Origin: Flavobacteriales bacterium
Lineage (GTDB): Bacteria > Bacteroidota > Bacteroidia > NS11-12g > UBA9320
Assembly: GCA_020635355.1 (NCBI GenBank)
Contig: JACJZW010000003.1
Coordinates: forward strand, 124,001-188,000
Length of the DNA stretch: 64,000 nt
Direction: 5' to 3'
Under the pieces are notes generated by a model, which was given only the letters and a program-made list of their open reading frames with translations, was not told the origin of the DNA and searched no databases. Every line of letters begins with the position of its first letter. The first letter of the stretch is position 1. Shown here one piece after another: positions 51,841 through 58,900 of this stretch. A program made the position numbers and the translations under genes.

Positions 51841-52168
51841 AGTAATGAATAACTAAGATCTAAATGCTAAGAGCTAAATGAGGGCTCTGTTGAGTTTGGA
51901 GATTTGAACTGAGAGTTCTGAGTTGTTTTGACTGTCGCGAGCATCCGCTCGTGACAATTTTTTAATGAATAGACGAGCATTCGCTCGTCATATTTGATCG
52001 AAAACCACCCAAGATTGGTTTCCGTTGCAGACATAAAGATAGCCACGCTGTTTCATCGCCGCAGCCTTGGCGAAGGTGATGCTCCACCGCGGTAGCTTTA
52101 GCGCAGGCGCTCGCTATGACGTTTTCCAAAAGTATAATCCTTTGCGAATCCTTTGCGACCATGGCGAC
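51841..52168 (+). repeat. Interspersed intergenic repeat, copy C (interrupted by IS110 element)
   Basis: Same elements as copies A and B: AACTAAGATCTAAATGC, hairpin GACGAGCATTCGCTCGTC (51972-51989), the CGCTCGCTATGACG stretch and TTTGCGACCATGGCG. Similarity stops at 52166-52168, where the IS110 element begins, and a matching continuation TTTGCGGTTA resumes right after it at 53436. The stretch 51767-51840 before it holds only low-complexity GGGGGAT repeats. Confidence 0.75.
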
Positions 52169-52188
52169 CTTTAGTTTGAAAAGTGGAA

Positions 52189-52217
52189 TTTGTTGAGTAG
52201 TGTAAAAACTACATTTG
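52189..52217 (+). promoter_or_regulatory. Promoter of the IS110 non-coding RNA / transposase transcript
   Basis: TTTG (52189-52192), 17 nt, then TACATTTG (52210-52217). Both Bacteroidota elements are present. The start of transcription is expected near 52221-52223, exactly at the beginning of the predicted bridge RNA closing stem. Confidence 0.65.
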
Positions 52218-52221
52218 AACA

Positions 52222-52376
52222 AAAACCTCCTTAGGAGCAAGGGGAATCAGCTGGCGTCAAAGGTTAATGACCTATGCAAAGATTTTGACCCTTGTTCCTT
52301 ATGTGAAAGCTCCAAATAGAAATTTAGGATTCAGTCCCATTATTAAGGGCTCGGAGAATGCACATTCAAGGAGGTT
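52222..52376 (+). ncRNA. Predicted bridge RNA of the IS110 element
   Basis: Closing stem AACCTCCTT (52224-52232) / AAGGAGGTT (52368-52376), 9 bp perfect. Loop 1: outer stem 52234-52242 / 52290-52298 (9 bp, one G-U), cap hairpin AGGT-TAATG-ACCT (52261-52273). Its 5' side contains TGGCGTC (52252-52258) and its 3' side GCAAAGA (52276-52282), which match the left target and are complementary to the right target respectively. Loop 2: stems CTCC/GGAG and AG(T)CCC/GGGCT; its 5' side holds ATAGAAAT (52316-52323), identical to the element's right end (53426-53433). Folding was done by eye. Confidence 0.7.
52368..52375 (+). promoter_or_regulatory. Shine-Dalgarno sequence AAGGAGGT before the IS110 transposase
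   Basis: Full-length anti-16S match, unusual among the genes of this window, 19 nt before the ATG at 52395. It is entirely paired in the predicted closing stem of the bridge RNA, so translation could depend on opening of that stem. Confidence 0.55.
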
Positions 52377-52394
52377 GAATTATAAATAATATGT

Positions 52395-53399
52395 ATGGAT
52401 CAAAGTTACTTCGTTGGAGTTGACATCTCCAAGTCCAAAGTGGATTACGTCGTTGTAAACAGCAAGCTTGAGTATTTACTTCATCGCGAGATTACCAATA
52501 AGGATGTTAAGCTAAGAACAGCCTTGAAGCAGTTGGCTAAACAGTTAGAGATCCGCTTTGAAGAAATGATGGTATGTTGCGAGGATACTGGTATTTACAA
52601 TAGACCTCTGGAACGGGTTTGTTCGGAATTAGGTGTTTTACTGTGGGTGGAACATCCTGTTAAGATTAAACGGGCCAGTTCTGAATTAAGGGGTAAGAAT
52701 GATAAGCTTGACGCTTGGAGAATTGCTGAATATTCAGTTCGGTACCACGATCGAGCAATCGCCCATCAAGAGGCATCCGAACTCATCATGAAGCTTCGAC
52801 AAGAGCACAAGGTTAGAGAGAGCCTGTTGGCTCAGAAAGTTGCTCTTAAAAACCAGTTGAAAGAGGCAAAGAGCCATGATCCTGAGGCATACAAACTCCT
52901 TCACAATGGGTATCGCAAAGTGCTAAAAACATTGATTCAGAGCATTGAGGAATCAGATAAGCGATTGAAAGAGCTAATTGAAGCTGATTCTCAGGTTCAG
53001 AAGAATGTGGAGCTAATGACTTCCATCAATGGGATAGGGATACAGACTGCCATTCAGTTCGTGATTTATACTGAAAACTTTAGGTCATTCACAAGTGCTA
53101 AACACCTGGCTTGCTATGCCGGTGTCGTACCCTTTTCAAACGAATCAGGTACCGTTGTCAAGAAGCCACGCATATCGAAAATGGCTAATATGGTGCTTAA
53201 AAAGTTGCTTCACACTGCAGCAATGAGTGCCATCAGATTTAACAAAGAATTAAGAGTTTATTACCTGAGAAAGGTAGCCGAAGGAAAAAACAAGATGAGT
53301 GTACTGAACGCGATTCGAAACAAACTAGTGCACCGAATTTTTGTTGTGATCCAAAGACAAACACCATACCTTGAAGAAATACCAAATCCTATTAGATAG
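52395..53399 (+). CDS. IS110-family transposase (RuvC-like DEDD recombinase)
   Basis: 334 aa. The N-terminal DEDD domain (DEDD_Tnp_IS110) has Asp10 (FVGVDISKSK), Glu63 (CCEDTGIY), Asp103 and Asp106 (GKNDKLDAWRIAEY), spaced as in known IS110 recombinases. A central coiled coil follows (about 125-200). The C-terminal Transposase_20 domain holds LMTSINGIGIQTAIQFVIYT and LACYAGVVPFSNESGT, which includes the serine region used for strand exchange (Ser248 or Ser251). IS110 recombinases act with a non-coding bridge RNA; a candidate lies immediately upstream. The frame is intact. Confidence 0.93.
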   Translation: MDQSYFVGVDISKSKVDYVVVNSKLEYLLHREITNKDVKLRTALKQLAKQLEIRFEEMMVCCEDTGIYNRPLERVCSELGVLLWVEHPVKIKRASSELRGKNDKLDAWRIAEYSVRYHDRAIAHQEASELIMKLRQEHKVRESLLAQKVALKNQLKEAKSHDPEAYKLLHNGYRKVLKTLIQSIEESDKRLKELIEADSQVQKNVELMTSINGIGIQTAIQFVIYTENFRSFTSAKHLACYAGVVPFSNESGTVVKKPRISKMANMVLKKLLHTAAMSAIRFNKELRVYYLRKVAEGKNKMSVLNAIRNKLVHRIFVVIQRQTPYLEEIPNPIR

Positions 53400-53433
53400 G
53401 ATGTGAAAAACACTTGTTTATTACCATAGAAAT

Positions 53434-53574
53434 CTTTGCGGTTAGAAACGAATAACTAAGTGCTTAGTGTTGACTCTCATGAGTTTAGTGGTTTGAGTAG
53501 TGAGTAGGAGCTACAAAATCAAACAGCATAAATCTTTCCGAACTCATTAAACATTAAGCATTAAACATTCAACA
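53434..53574 (+). repeat. Right flank of the IS110 element: resumed repeat and ACATTAA words
   Basis: CTTTGCGGTTAGAAACG continues the target motif, then AATAACTAAGTGCTTAG and GAGTTTAGTGG echo the word set of copies A-C. At 53547-53577 short words such as CATTAAACATTAAGCATTAAA recur. No gene. Confidence 0.6.
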
Positions 53575-54912
53575 TTACAAATAGTCAAGCATTCCCAGAT
53601 TCACATACCGTCCAGTTTCGTTATTCATCACCAACAATACAATCCCAAATGAATGTGTTTCCAACAGTACAATCCCCGGAAGGTATCCAACCTCATCCTT
53701 GAAATGTTGTTCCAGAGGTGTGTCATTGAGATATAGATGTTGATCACCATAAATGCGTGCCTCCTCCGGTTCGATCTTCCATTTATCTGAGATGGAAGAG
53801 TGCCGGATATTGTCCGTTTTTTTATCCGGAAACTTCATCGAAACCAGGCTTCGCAGTTCAAAGTAATAGCCGTAATCCCGATAGATGGTGTCCTCGATGG
53901 ATTGTTCACTAAATTGCTGCCAAAGGGTGTACATTTCCCCTTTGTGCAAATTGTCTTTGGTCTCGTCCTTGATCGATTGGTACACGTAGGACCGGGTTAG
54001 CCGGCCGGCTGGATCAATCACGTGCCGGATAATCCGATAATCTCCATCACAACCGCGAATGCATTTGTCGAATTCCAGGATCATAGTGTCGGCATAAAAA
54101 AAATAAGTTTTTAGTCCCCAGCTTCCAAAAGTCCATTCGAATCGTTGTTCAAGCTGTTTTCCTTCGTGTTCTACTCCATTAAGGGGTGAACTGTTTTCAA
54201 CCCGAAGTGTACTTCGGTGATCCATGTTGCCAGCACCATCAGGCTGATTGCTTAAATCAAATTCGCGCACTTCGTACTCATTGAAATGAATAAACGAGAG
54301 AATGTTGCCGGCAGCATCAGCGGTAAAAAGGGTGTCGTGTTCGTAATACGTTAATTCTTCCCGGGATAAGTAAAATACCCCTGCCGACTGCCCATAGTTT
54401 AATGGTGTGTGGATGAGAGTTCCAAAGCGGATGTTGTTCATCAGGATTTGATAATCCACCAGCATATCCAGCGATGCCCATGTATCTGGTTTGGAGCGTT
54501 TTCGTTTTTTGTTAATGAAGTGGCGTTCATATCGGAATACCCACATCTGTCCGGATTTCATCGGATATACGTCCAGTAAAATGTCTGGTGAATCGAAGTA
54601 CCGAAATGGTTCCGACACAAATTTCCATCGGTAGTGAAGCCCCGTACCGGATGAATCAATCTCATGCTTCACTTGATGAAAACGATCCATTTGAGCGGCA
54701 AACGTGTCTACCGACAGCTGGGTTCGAACGGCTACAAAACGATTATTGGGTGGTGCTTCCACAATGGATGAATCATTGAGAAAGAAGAATCGATCCTGTG
54801 GGAAGCGCTCAATAAGCTGACCATCGCTCCAATTAAACGCCGGCTGAGCCATGCCTATTGAAGGCAGGAACATGGCCGCTAGAATCGCCAAAAGGAAGTT
54901 TCTTTTTTTCAT
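53575..54912 (-). CDS. Secreted protein of unknown function
   Basis: 445 aa with a clear signal peptide (FLLAILAAMFLPSIGMA|QPAF). The body is beta-rich and acidic/aromatic (FNWSDGQLIERFPQDRFFFL, LHYRWKFVSEPFRYFDSPDI, FEWTFGSWGLKTYFFYADTM) with one CIRGCDGD stretch. No family or motif recognised. It stands alone, divergent from the IS110 transposase region and upstream of the MBL hydrolase gene on the same strand. Periplasmic or surface location inferred. Confidence 0.7.
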   Translation of the reverse strand: MKKRNFLLAILAAMFLPSIGMAQPAFNWSDGQLIERFPQDRFFFLNDSSIVEAPPNNRFVAVRTQLSVDTFAAQMDRFHQVKHEIDSSGTGLHYRWKFVSEPFRYFDSPDILLDVYPMKSGQMWVFRYERHFINKKRKRSKPDTWASLDMLVDYQILMNNIRFGTLIHTPLNYGQSAGVFYLSREELTYYEHDTLFTADAAGNILSFIHFNEYEVREFDLSNQPDGAGNMDHRSTLRVENSSPLNGVEHEGKQLEQRFEWTFGSWGLKTYFFYADTMILEFDKCIRGCDGDYRIIRHVIDPAGRLTRSYVYQSIKDETKDNLHKGEMYTLWQQFSEQSIEDTIYRDYGYYFELRSLVSMKFPDKKTDNIRHSSISDKWKIEPEEARIYGDQHLYLNDTPLEQHFKDEVGYLPGIVLLETHSFGIVLLVMNNETGRYVNLGMLDYL

Positions 54913-54972
54913 GATTTCGGTTTAGTCGCGATGATGCAATGTTCATTCCGAAACAACCAACTTTGGAATGAC

Positions 54973-55040
54973 TATCTAAAATCTAAGAGCTAAGAGGTCT
55001 GTGTCCCTGGCGGTCTCCGCGGCTTGGCGTTAAAATTTCG
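54973..55040 (+). repeat. Fragment of the intergenic repeat (copy D)
   Basis: Contains CTAAAATCTAAGAGCTAAGAG and then GTCCCTGGCGGTCTCCGCGG, a degenerate form of the target motif seen at 52150-52168/53434 and 63.3 kb. Confidence 0.5.
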
Positions 55041-55065
55041 GGTAATTCAACTTCATCACCGAAGA

Positions 55066-56481
55066 TCAGGATAACTCCAAGTTGTAGGTCTGCCCGAAAT
55101 GTGGAATCTCAATGTTCCGGAACTTTTTCTCCTCCAAGGCCTGCTTAAATAACTCCTGTCGGTCCAGTTCGCCATGAACCAAAAACAGATTCTTAAGCTT
55201 ATGCCGGTTCAGATTATCCAGATACGCCAACATCTCCGGTTGATCGCCGTGGGCAGAAAATGAATCCAGGATTTCCACCCGCGCCTTCACCTTGTAGAAA
55301 TTTCCATAGATACGAACCTCTTCATCACCATCTCGTAATCGTCCTCCCAGTGTTCCGGGAGAACAGTAACCAACTACCAGCACACAATTGGCCGGATTTT
55401 CAATGTTGTTTGCCAAATGGTGTTTCACCCTTCCGGCCGTCATCATGCCGCTGGCCGAAATAATAATGGCCGGCCCTTTCAGATTGTTGATGGCCTTGGA
55501 CTGCTCCACACTTCGGACGTATTTGAGGTTGTTAAACCCAAACGGATTGGGGTCATGATCCATGTATTCCACGATCTCTTCATCAAAACACTCCGGGTGC
55601 ATCGTGAAGATGTCGGTGGCGTTCACCGCAAGCGGACTGTCCACGAACACGGGAATCTTGGGTAGCTTTTTTTCATTTTCAAGTTGATCCAGCATGTAGA
55701 CGATTTCCTGCGTCCGTCCAACGCTAAAAGCCGGGATGATGAGTTTACCCTTATCGTCCACACAGGTTCGTTGGATCACTTCGAGTAGTTGCTGTCGGTT
55801 GTTGGGGGCACCACCGTGCTCTTTTCCACCATAGGTGGATTCGCAGATGAGGTAGTCGACATCGTCCAGCGGCTGCGGATCGCGGAGGATGGGGCGGTCT
55901 GGCCGACCAATGTCACCGGTAAAGGCAATGAACTTATCGTATCCACCGGGCATGGTGATGCGAAGCGTAACACTGGCAGAGCCAAGGATGTGGCCACTAT
56001 CGCGAAATCGCACGGCAATGTCTTCCCGGATCTTGTACCAACGGTTATAGCCAATCCCGATGAACTGATCCATACAGTTGCGGGCATCAATACCGGTATA
56101 AAGGGGATCAACGGGTTTAAGTCCGCGGCGTTCGCGGCTTTTGTTTTCATAGATCACATCCTTTTCCTGGATAAAGGCACTGTCCAGCAGCATGATAGCC
56201 GCCAAATCGCGTGTAGCACTGGTGCAGATGATGTCGCCCTCGAAGCCGTCTTTACACAGCTTTGGAATCCTGCCGCTGTGATCAATGTGGGCATGGGAGA
56301 GGATCATATAATCAATGGATGCCGGGTCATACATCCATTCGCGGTTGAAGTTCTCGTATTTGTCTTCATACCCCTGATAGAGTCCGCAATCCAGGAGGAT
56401 GTTGGTTCCATCGTCCAGTGTTAACAAATGCGAACTTCCGGTAACGGTCTGCGCCGCCCCACAAAACTTGATCTTGGCCAT
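55066..56481 (-). CDS. MBL-fold / beta-CASP RNA-processing hydrolase
   Basis: 471 aa. Metallo-beta-lactamase fold with zinc motif HAHIDHSGR near 64-72, GHILGSASVTL near 162-172, FTGDIGRPDRP near 186-196; beta-CASP insertion with FSVGRTQEIVYML and VDSPLAVNATDIF; C-terminal RMMBL part with SGMMTAGRVKHHLAN, SFSAHGDQPEM and LVHGE. This architecture is that of CPSF73-like mRNA 3'-end/RNA-maturation nucleases found in bacteria. A TAACTTCG element lies 4 nt before the ATG, again suggesting a leaderless mRNA. Confidence 0.92.
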   Translation of the reverse strand: MAKIKFCGAAQTVTGSSHLLTLDDGTNILLDCGLYQGYEDKYENFNREWMYDPASIDYMILSHAHIDHSGRIPKLCKDGFEGDIICTSATRDLAAIMLLDSAFIQEKDVIYENKSRERRGLKPVDPLYTGIDARNCMDQFIGIGYNRWYKIREDIAVRFRDSGHILGSASVTLRITMPGGYDKFIAFTGDIGRPDRPILRDPQPLDDVDYLICESTYGGKEHGGAPNNRQQLLEVIQRTCVDDKGKLIIPAFSVGRTQEIVYMLDQLENEKKLPKIPVFVDSPLAVNATDIFTMHPECFDEEIVEYMDHDPNPFGFNNLKYVRSVEQSKAINNLKGPAIIISASGMMTAGRVKHHLANNIENPANCVLVVGYCSPGTLGGRLRDGDEEVRIYGNFYKVKARVEILDSFSAHGDQPEMLAYLDNLNRHKLKNLFLVHGELDRQELFKQALEEKKFRNIEIPHFGQTYNLELS

Positions 56482-56485
56482 GGTA

Positions 56486-56493
56486 CGAAGTTA
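56486..56493 (-). promoter_or_regulatory. -7-like element (TAACTTCG) of the MBL hydrolase gene
   Basis: One mismatch to TAnnTTTG, with the same 4-nt spacing to the ATG seen at several other genes here. Confidence 0.4.
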
Positions 56494-56622
56494 GGGGATT
56501 GGGGGGAGATCAAGACCGAGCCAAACATATTCGATGGAGTGTGTTTGGAATCAGGAAATAAATTAAATGAAGTTGTAATTCAGCGAGAATTTAATGTGAT
56601 TTGATAGGCAGAAAGCCGCACT

Positions 56623-57348
56623 ATGGCAAGAAATCCCAACTGGCATCGAGACGAGTTAATTCTGGCCCTTGATTTATATTTCAATATGAGTTCTGGGTTG
56701 ATGAATGCCAGCAACCCTCAAATTGTTGAGCTGTCAAAGATTCTGAATAAGCTCCCAATCCATACAATCCGACCTGATGAAGTAAAATTCAGAAATCCCA
56801 ACGGAGTAAATCTTAAACTAAACAACTTCAAGGCTTTTGACCCTAATTACGATGGAGTTGGAATGGAACGTGGAGGTAAATTGGATGAGGAGGTTTTTCA
56901 GGAGTTTCGTAATGAGCGAATTAGGCTTCACCAAATTGCAGATCAGATTAGGAAAACTGTTGAAAATGATCAACTAAGTCTTGAACTTTATTCCATCGAG
57001 AATGAGGACAGTTCTGAGATAAAGGTCAAAGAGGGTCGAACACTGTACAAGCTTCACAAGTTTAAAGAACGAAAGCCTCTAATTAACAAAAAGAAGAAAG
57101 AGTTCATTTTACATTCAACTGGTAAGCTTTTGTGTGAAGTCTGTGATAAAGATCATTATCACTTTTATGGTGAATTGGGCTATCAATATATAGAATGTCA
57201 TCATAAGAGCCCTATATCAGAGATAGTTGGAGAAGTTGAAACAACTTTGGATGACCTAGCCGTTGTCTGTGCTAATTGTCACAGAATGCTACACAGTAAT
57301 ATCAGCGTTTTCAATGTAGAAACCTTAAGAAATCATATTAGGATATAG
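56623..57348 (+). CDS. HNH endonuclease with restriction-type N-terminal domain
   Basis: 241 aa. The N-terminal domain (RNPNWHRDELILALDLYF, ILNKLPIH, VKFRNPNGVNLKLNNFKAFDP) is found in HNH proteins linked to restriction of modified DNA (McrA-like systems). The C-terminal HNH domain has CEVCDKDHYHFY, IECHHKSPISEI and DDLAVVCANCHRMLH: two zinc Cys pairs, the catalytic HH and final His. Codon use and base composition look more AT-rich than the neighbours, which suggests recent transfer. No methyltransferase or second subunit is adjacent, so it would be a solitary (type IV-like) nuclease. Confidence 0.85.
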   Translation: MARNPNWHRDELILALDLYFNMSSGLMNASNPQIVELSKILNKLPIHTIRPDEVKFRNPNGVNLKLNNFKAFDPNYDGVGMERGGKLDEEVFQEFRNERIRLHQIADQIRKTVENDQLSLELYSIENEDSSEIKVKEGRTLYKLHKFKERKPLINKKKKEFILHSTGKLLCEVCDKDHYHFYGELGYQYIECHHKSPISEIVGEVETTLDDLAVVCANCHRMLHSNISVFNVETLRNHIRI

Positions 57349-57478
57349 TGAATCAAGTGCGATATCAATGCGTCATTTGAGACATCAGTATGGCTTACCA
57401 TCTCTGTGCACTACCAATATAACAAGCTGAAAACCTAACTGTCAATGCATTATCTATAGTCAGGCCTACCTAAAATCC

Positions 57479-58816
57479 CTACAACCTCACAAACCGAACA
57501 CACTCCACACCAGTCTCATACTGTATAAGGAACTGGTACACTCCCGGGGCTAACGCAGTGGTGGAAACGACATCTTGAGATGCATCCATAGTGGCAACAT
57601 GTTCTCCCAATGAATTGGTGAGGGTGATGGATTCAACCGTTTGTGTGGGGTCAATTCGTAAGGTTACCATGTCACGAGTTGGGTTGGGAAAGACCATCGT
57701 TTGGATGCGCTCTACGTTACTACCGGTATGCAGGGCAATGTTCCATTGTTCGATTTCACTCACCATGGCCGTGCCGTTGTCAAAGGATATCCCCCCGGCA
57801 ACATATGCAGCGGAGGCGCTGGACGCTGCCGCATGATTTATACGATCCCAAGCCATTTGACTCACCGTCCATTCGCCTGTTTTAGTATTCAAAACATCTA
57901 CGGTATTGAACGAAGATGTGTAGCGCCACAGATCAATATCCAAGTCACCCCCTCCGGCAAAAAAGATGTAATCTTCGGTGGAGCAAATCCGAATTCCACC
58001 TCGGGCGCGAGACAACTTTGCCGTGCTCCAGGAGGTACCGTCCCAAATGTCCACCACATCACTTTGTGTAGTCCCCGTTGTGGTGCCGCCGGCAAAGTAA
58101 ATTTTACCCTTGTGATAAAATCCTTTTGGCCCATACCTCGCTTGTGAAAGACTGTCGGTTGTCCAGGTATTGGTAGCGGCATTGAAAATATCAATCCGAT
58201 TGGATACCTCACCGGAAGCCGTTCTACCCCCTGCAATGAAAGCCTGATTGCCTGTCGAAACAACACCAGCGGCATCCCGATTGACGGTTCCATACGTGGA
58301 CCAGGTTTTGGTTCGCTCATTATACAAATGAAAACGCTCTACCAGTTCGGCGTGGCTTTGGGCTGCGTCGAACCACTTAATCCCCGCCGCGATCAGGATG
58401 TAATCTCCAACTTTTACCGGGACACAGGTGAAGATGGTATCAGCAAGCTGGACGGTGGTGCGTTGTCCGTTCTGGAAAATATCAATGGCGTTGGAACCAT
58501 ACCAAGGACCACCTTGAAATGTGGTGCCTCCAATCACATACATGCCGCTGTCGCCAATAACACTGCCCGCAAAACAACGACCGGATGAGAGATCCCAGGA
58601 CGACTTCCATTTGGATTCGTTCAGGTTGTAGATTTCAATTTTGTCGGACATGGAGCCGGACAGATTACCTCCAACCATATAGAGGGAATCACCCTGTTTG
58701 AGCATATCGAACTGAACCTTGGCATACGGCATTTGCTCGAAATAGGTCCATTGAGCGCTGAGTTGAAAGGCAGGGAAGAGGAGTAAGGTAAATACAAGTT
58801 TGAACAGTGGTTTCAT
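57479..58816 (-). CDS. Kelch-repeat protein with T9SS type A sorting domain
   Basis: 445 aa. Signal peptide (LVFTLLLFPAFQLSA|QWTY). Five to six Kelch blades between 30 and 355 with the usual double-Gly signature: SLYMVGGNLSG, GMYVIGGTTFQGG, QAFIAGGRTASGE, KIYFAGGTTTG, AAYVAGGISFDNG, each followed by an aromatic-rich strand (NTWTTDSL, GEWTVSQM). The C-terminal sorting domain (TMVFPNPTRDMVTLRIDPTQ to ALAPGVYQFLIQYETG, CVRFVRL) directs export by T9SS. Surface or secreted; ligand unknown. Confidence 0.88.
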   Translation of the reverse strand: MKPLFKLVFTLLLFPAFQLSAQWTYFEQMPYAKVQFDMLKQGDSLYMVGGNLSGSMSDKIEIYNLNESKWKSSWDLSSGRCFAGSVIGDSGMYVIGGTTFQGGPWYGSNAIDIFQNGQRTTVQLADTIFTCVPVKVGDYILIAAGIKWFDAAQSHAELVERFHLYNERTKTWSTYGTVNRDAAGVVSTGNQAFIAGGRTASGEVSNRIDIFNAATNTWTTDSLSQARYGPKGFYHKGKIYFAGGTTTGTTQSDVVDIWDGTSWSTAKLSRARGGIRICSTEDYIFFAGGGDLDIDLWRYTSSFNTVDVLNTKTGEWTVSQMAWDRINHAAASSASAAYVAGGISFDNGTAMVSEIEQWNIALHTGSNVERIQTMVFPNPTRDMVTLRIDPTQTVESITLTNSLGEHVATMDASQDVVSTTALAPGVYQFLIQYETGVECVRFVRL

Positions 58817-58900
58817 ACGTGGTAACTTTTAACTTTTGGTCAACTTGGTTCATCCAAGATACGCATGAATTTTAAATATCAATCGGATTCATCCAAAACC

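Larger units (their letters stand above)
52169..53433 (+). mobile_element. IS110-family element with predicted bridge RNA, about 1265 bp
   Basis: Ends are inferred from two CT dinucleotides, the usual IS110 core: 52169-52170 on the left and 53434-53435 on the right. Removing the interval restores GCGACCATGGCGAC-CT-TTGCGGTTA. This resembles the uninterrupted motif GCGACCATGGCGTCTTTGCA at 63.3 kb (minus strand) and continues repeat copy C. There are no long terminal inverted repeats, as expected for IS110. About 225 bp of non-coding left end precede the transposase gene. The boundaries could be off by a base or two. Confidence 0.8.

Noticed and set aside
52149..53439. Direct repeat CTTTGCG flanking the IS110 element taken as a target duplication
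   Set aside because: The left copy (52151-52157) lies inside sequence still matching repeat copies A and B, about 18 bp before the junction; CT-core joining explains the ends better.
55789..56424. 211-codon plus-strand frame opposite the MBL hydrolase gene
   Set aside because: The hydrolase motifs on the minus strand are complete; this frame has no recognisable features.
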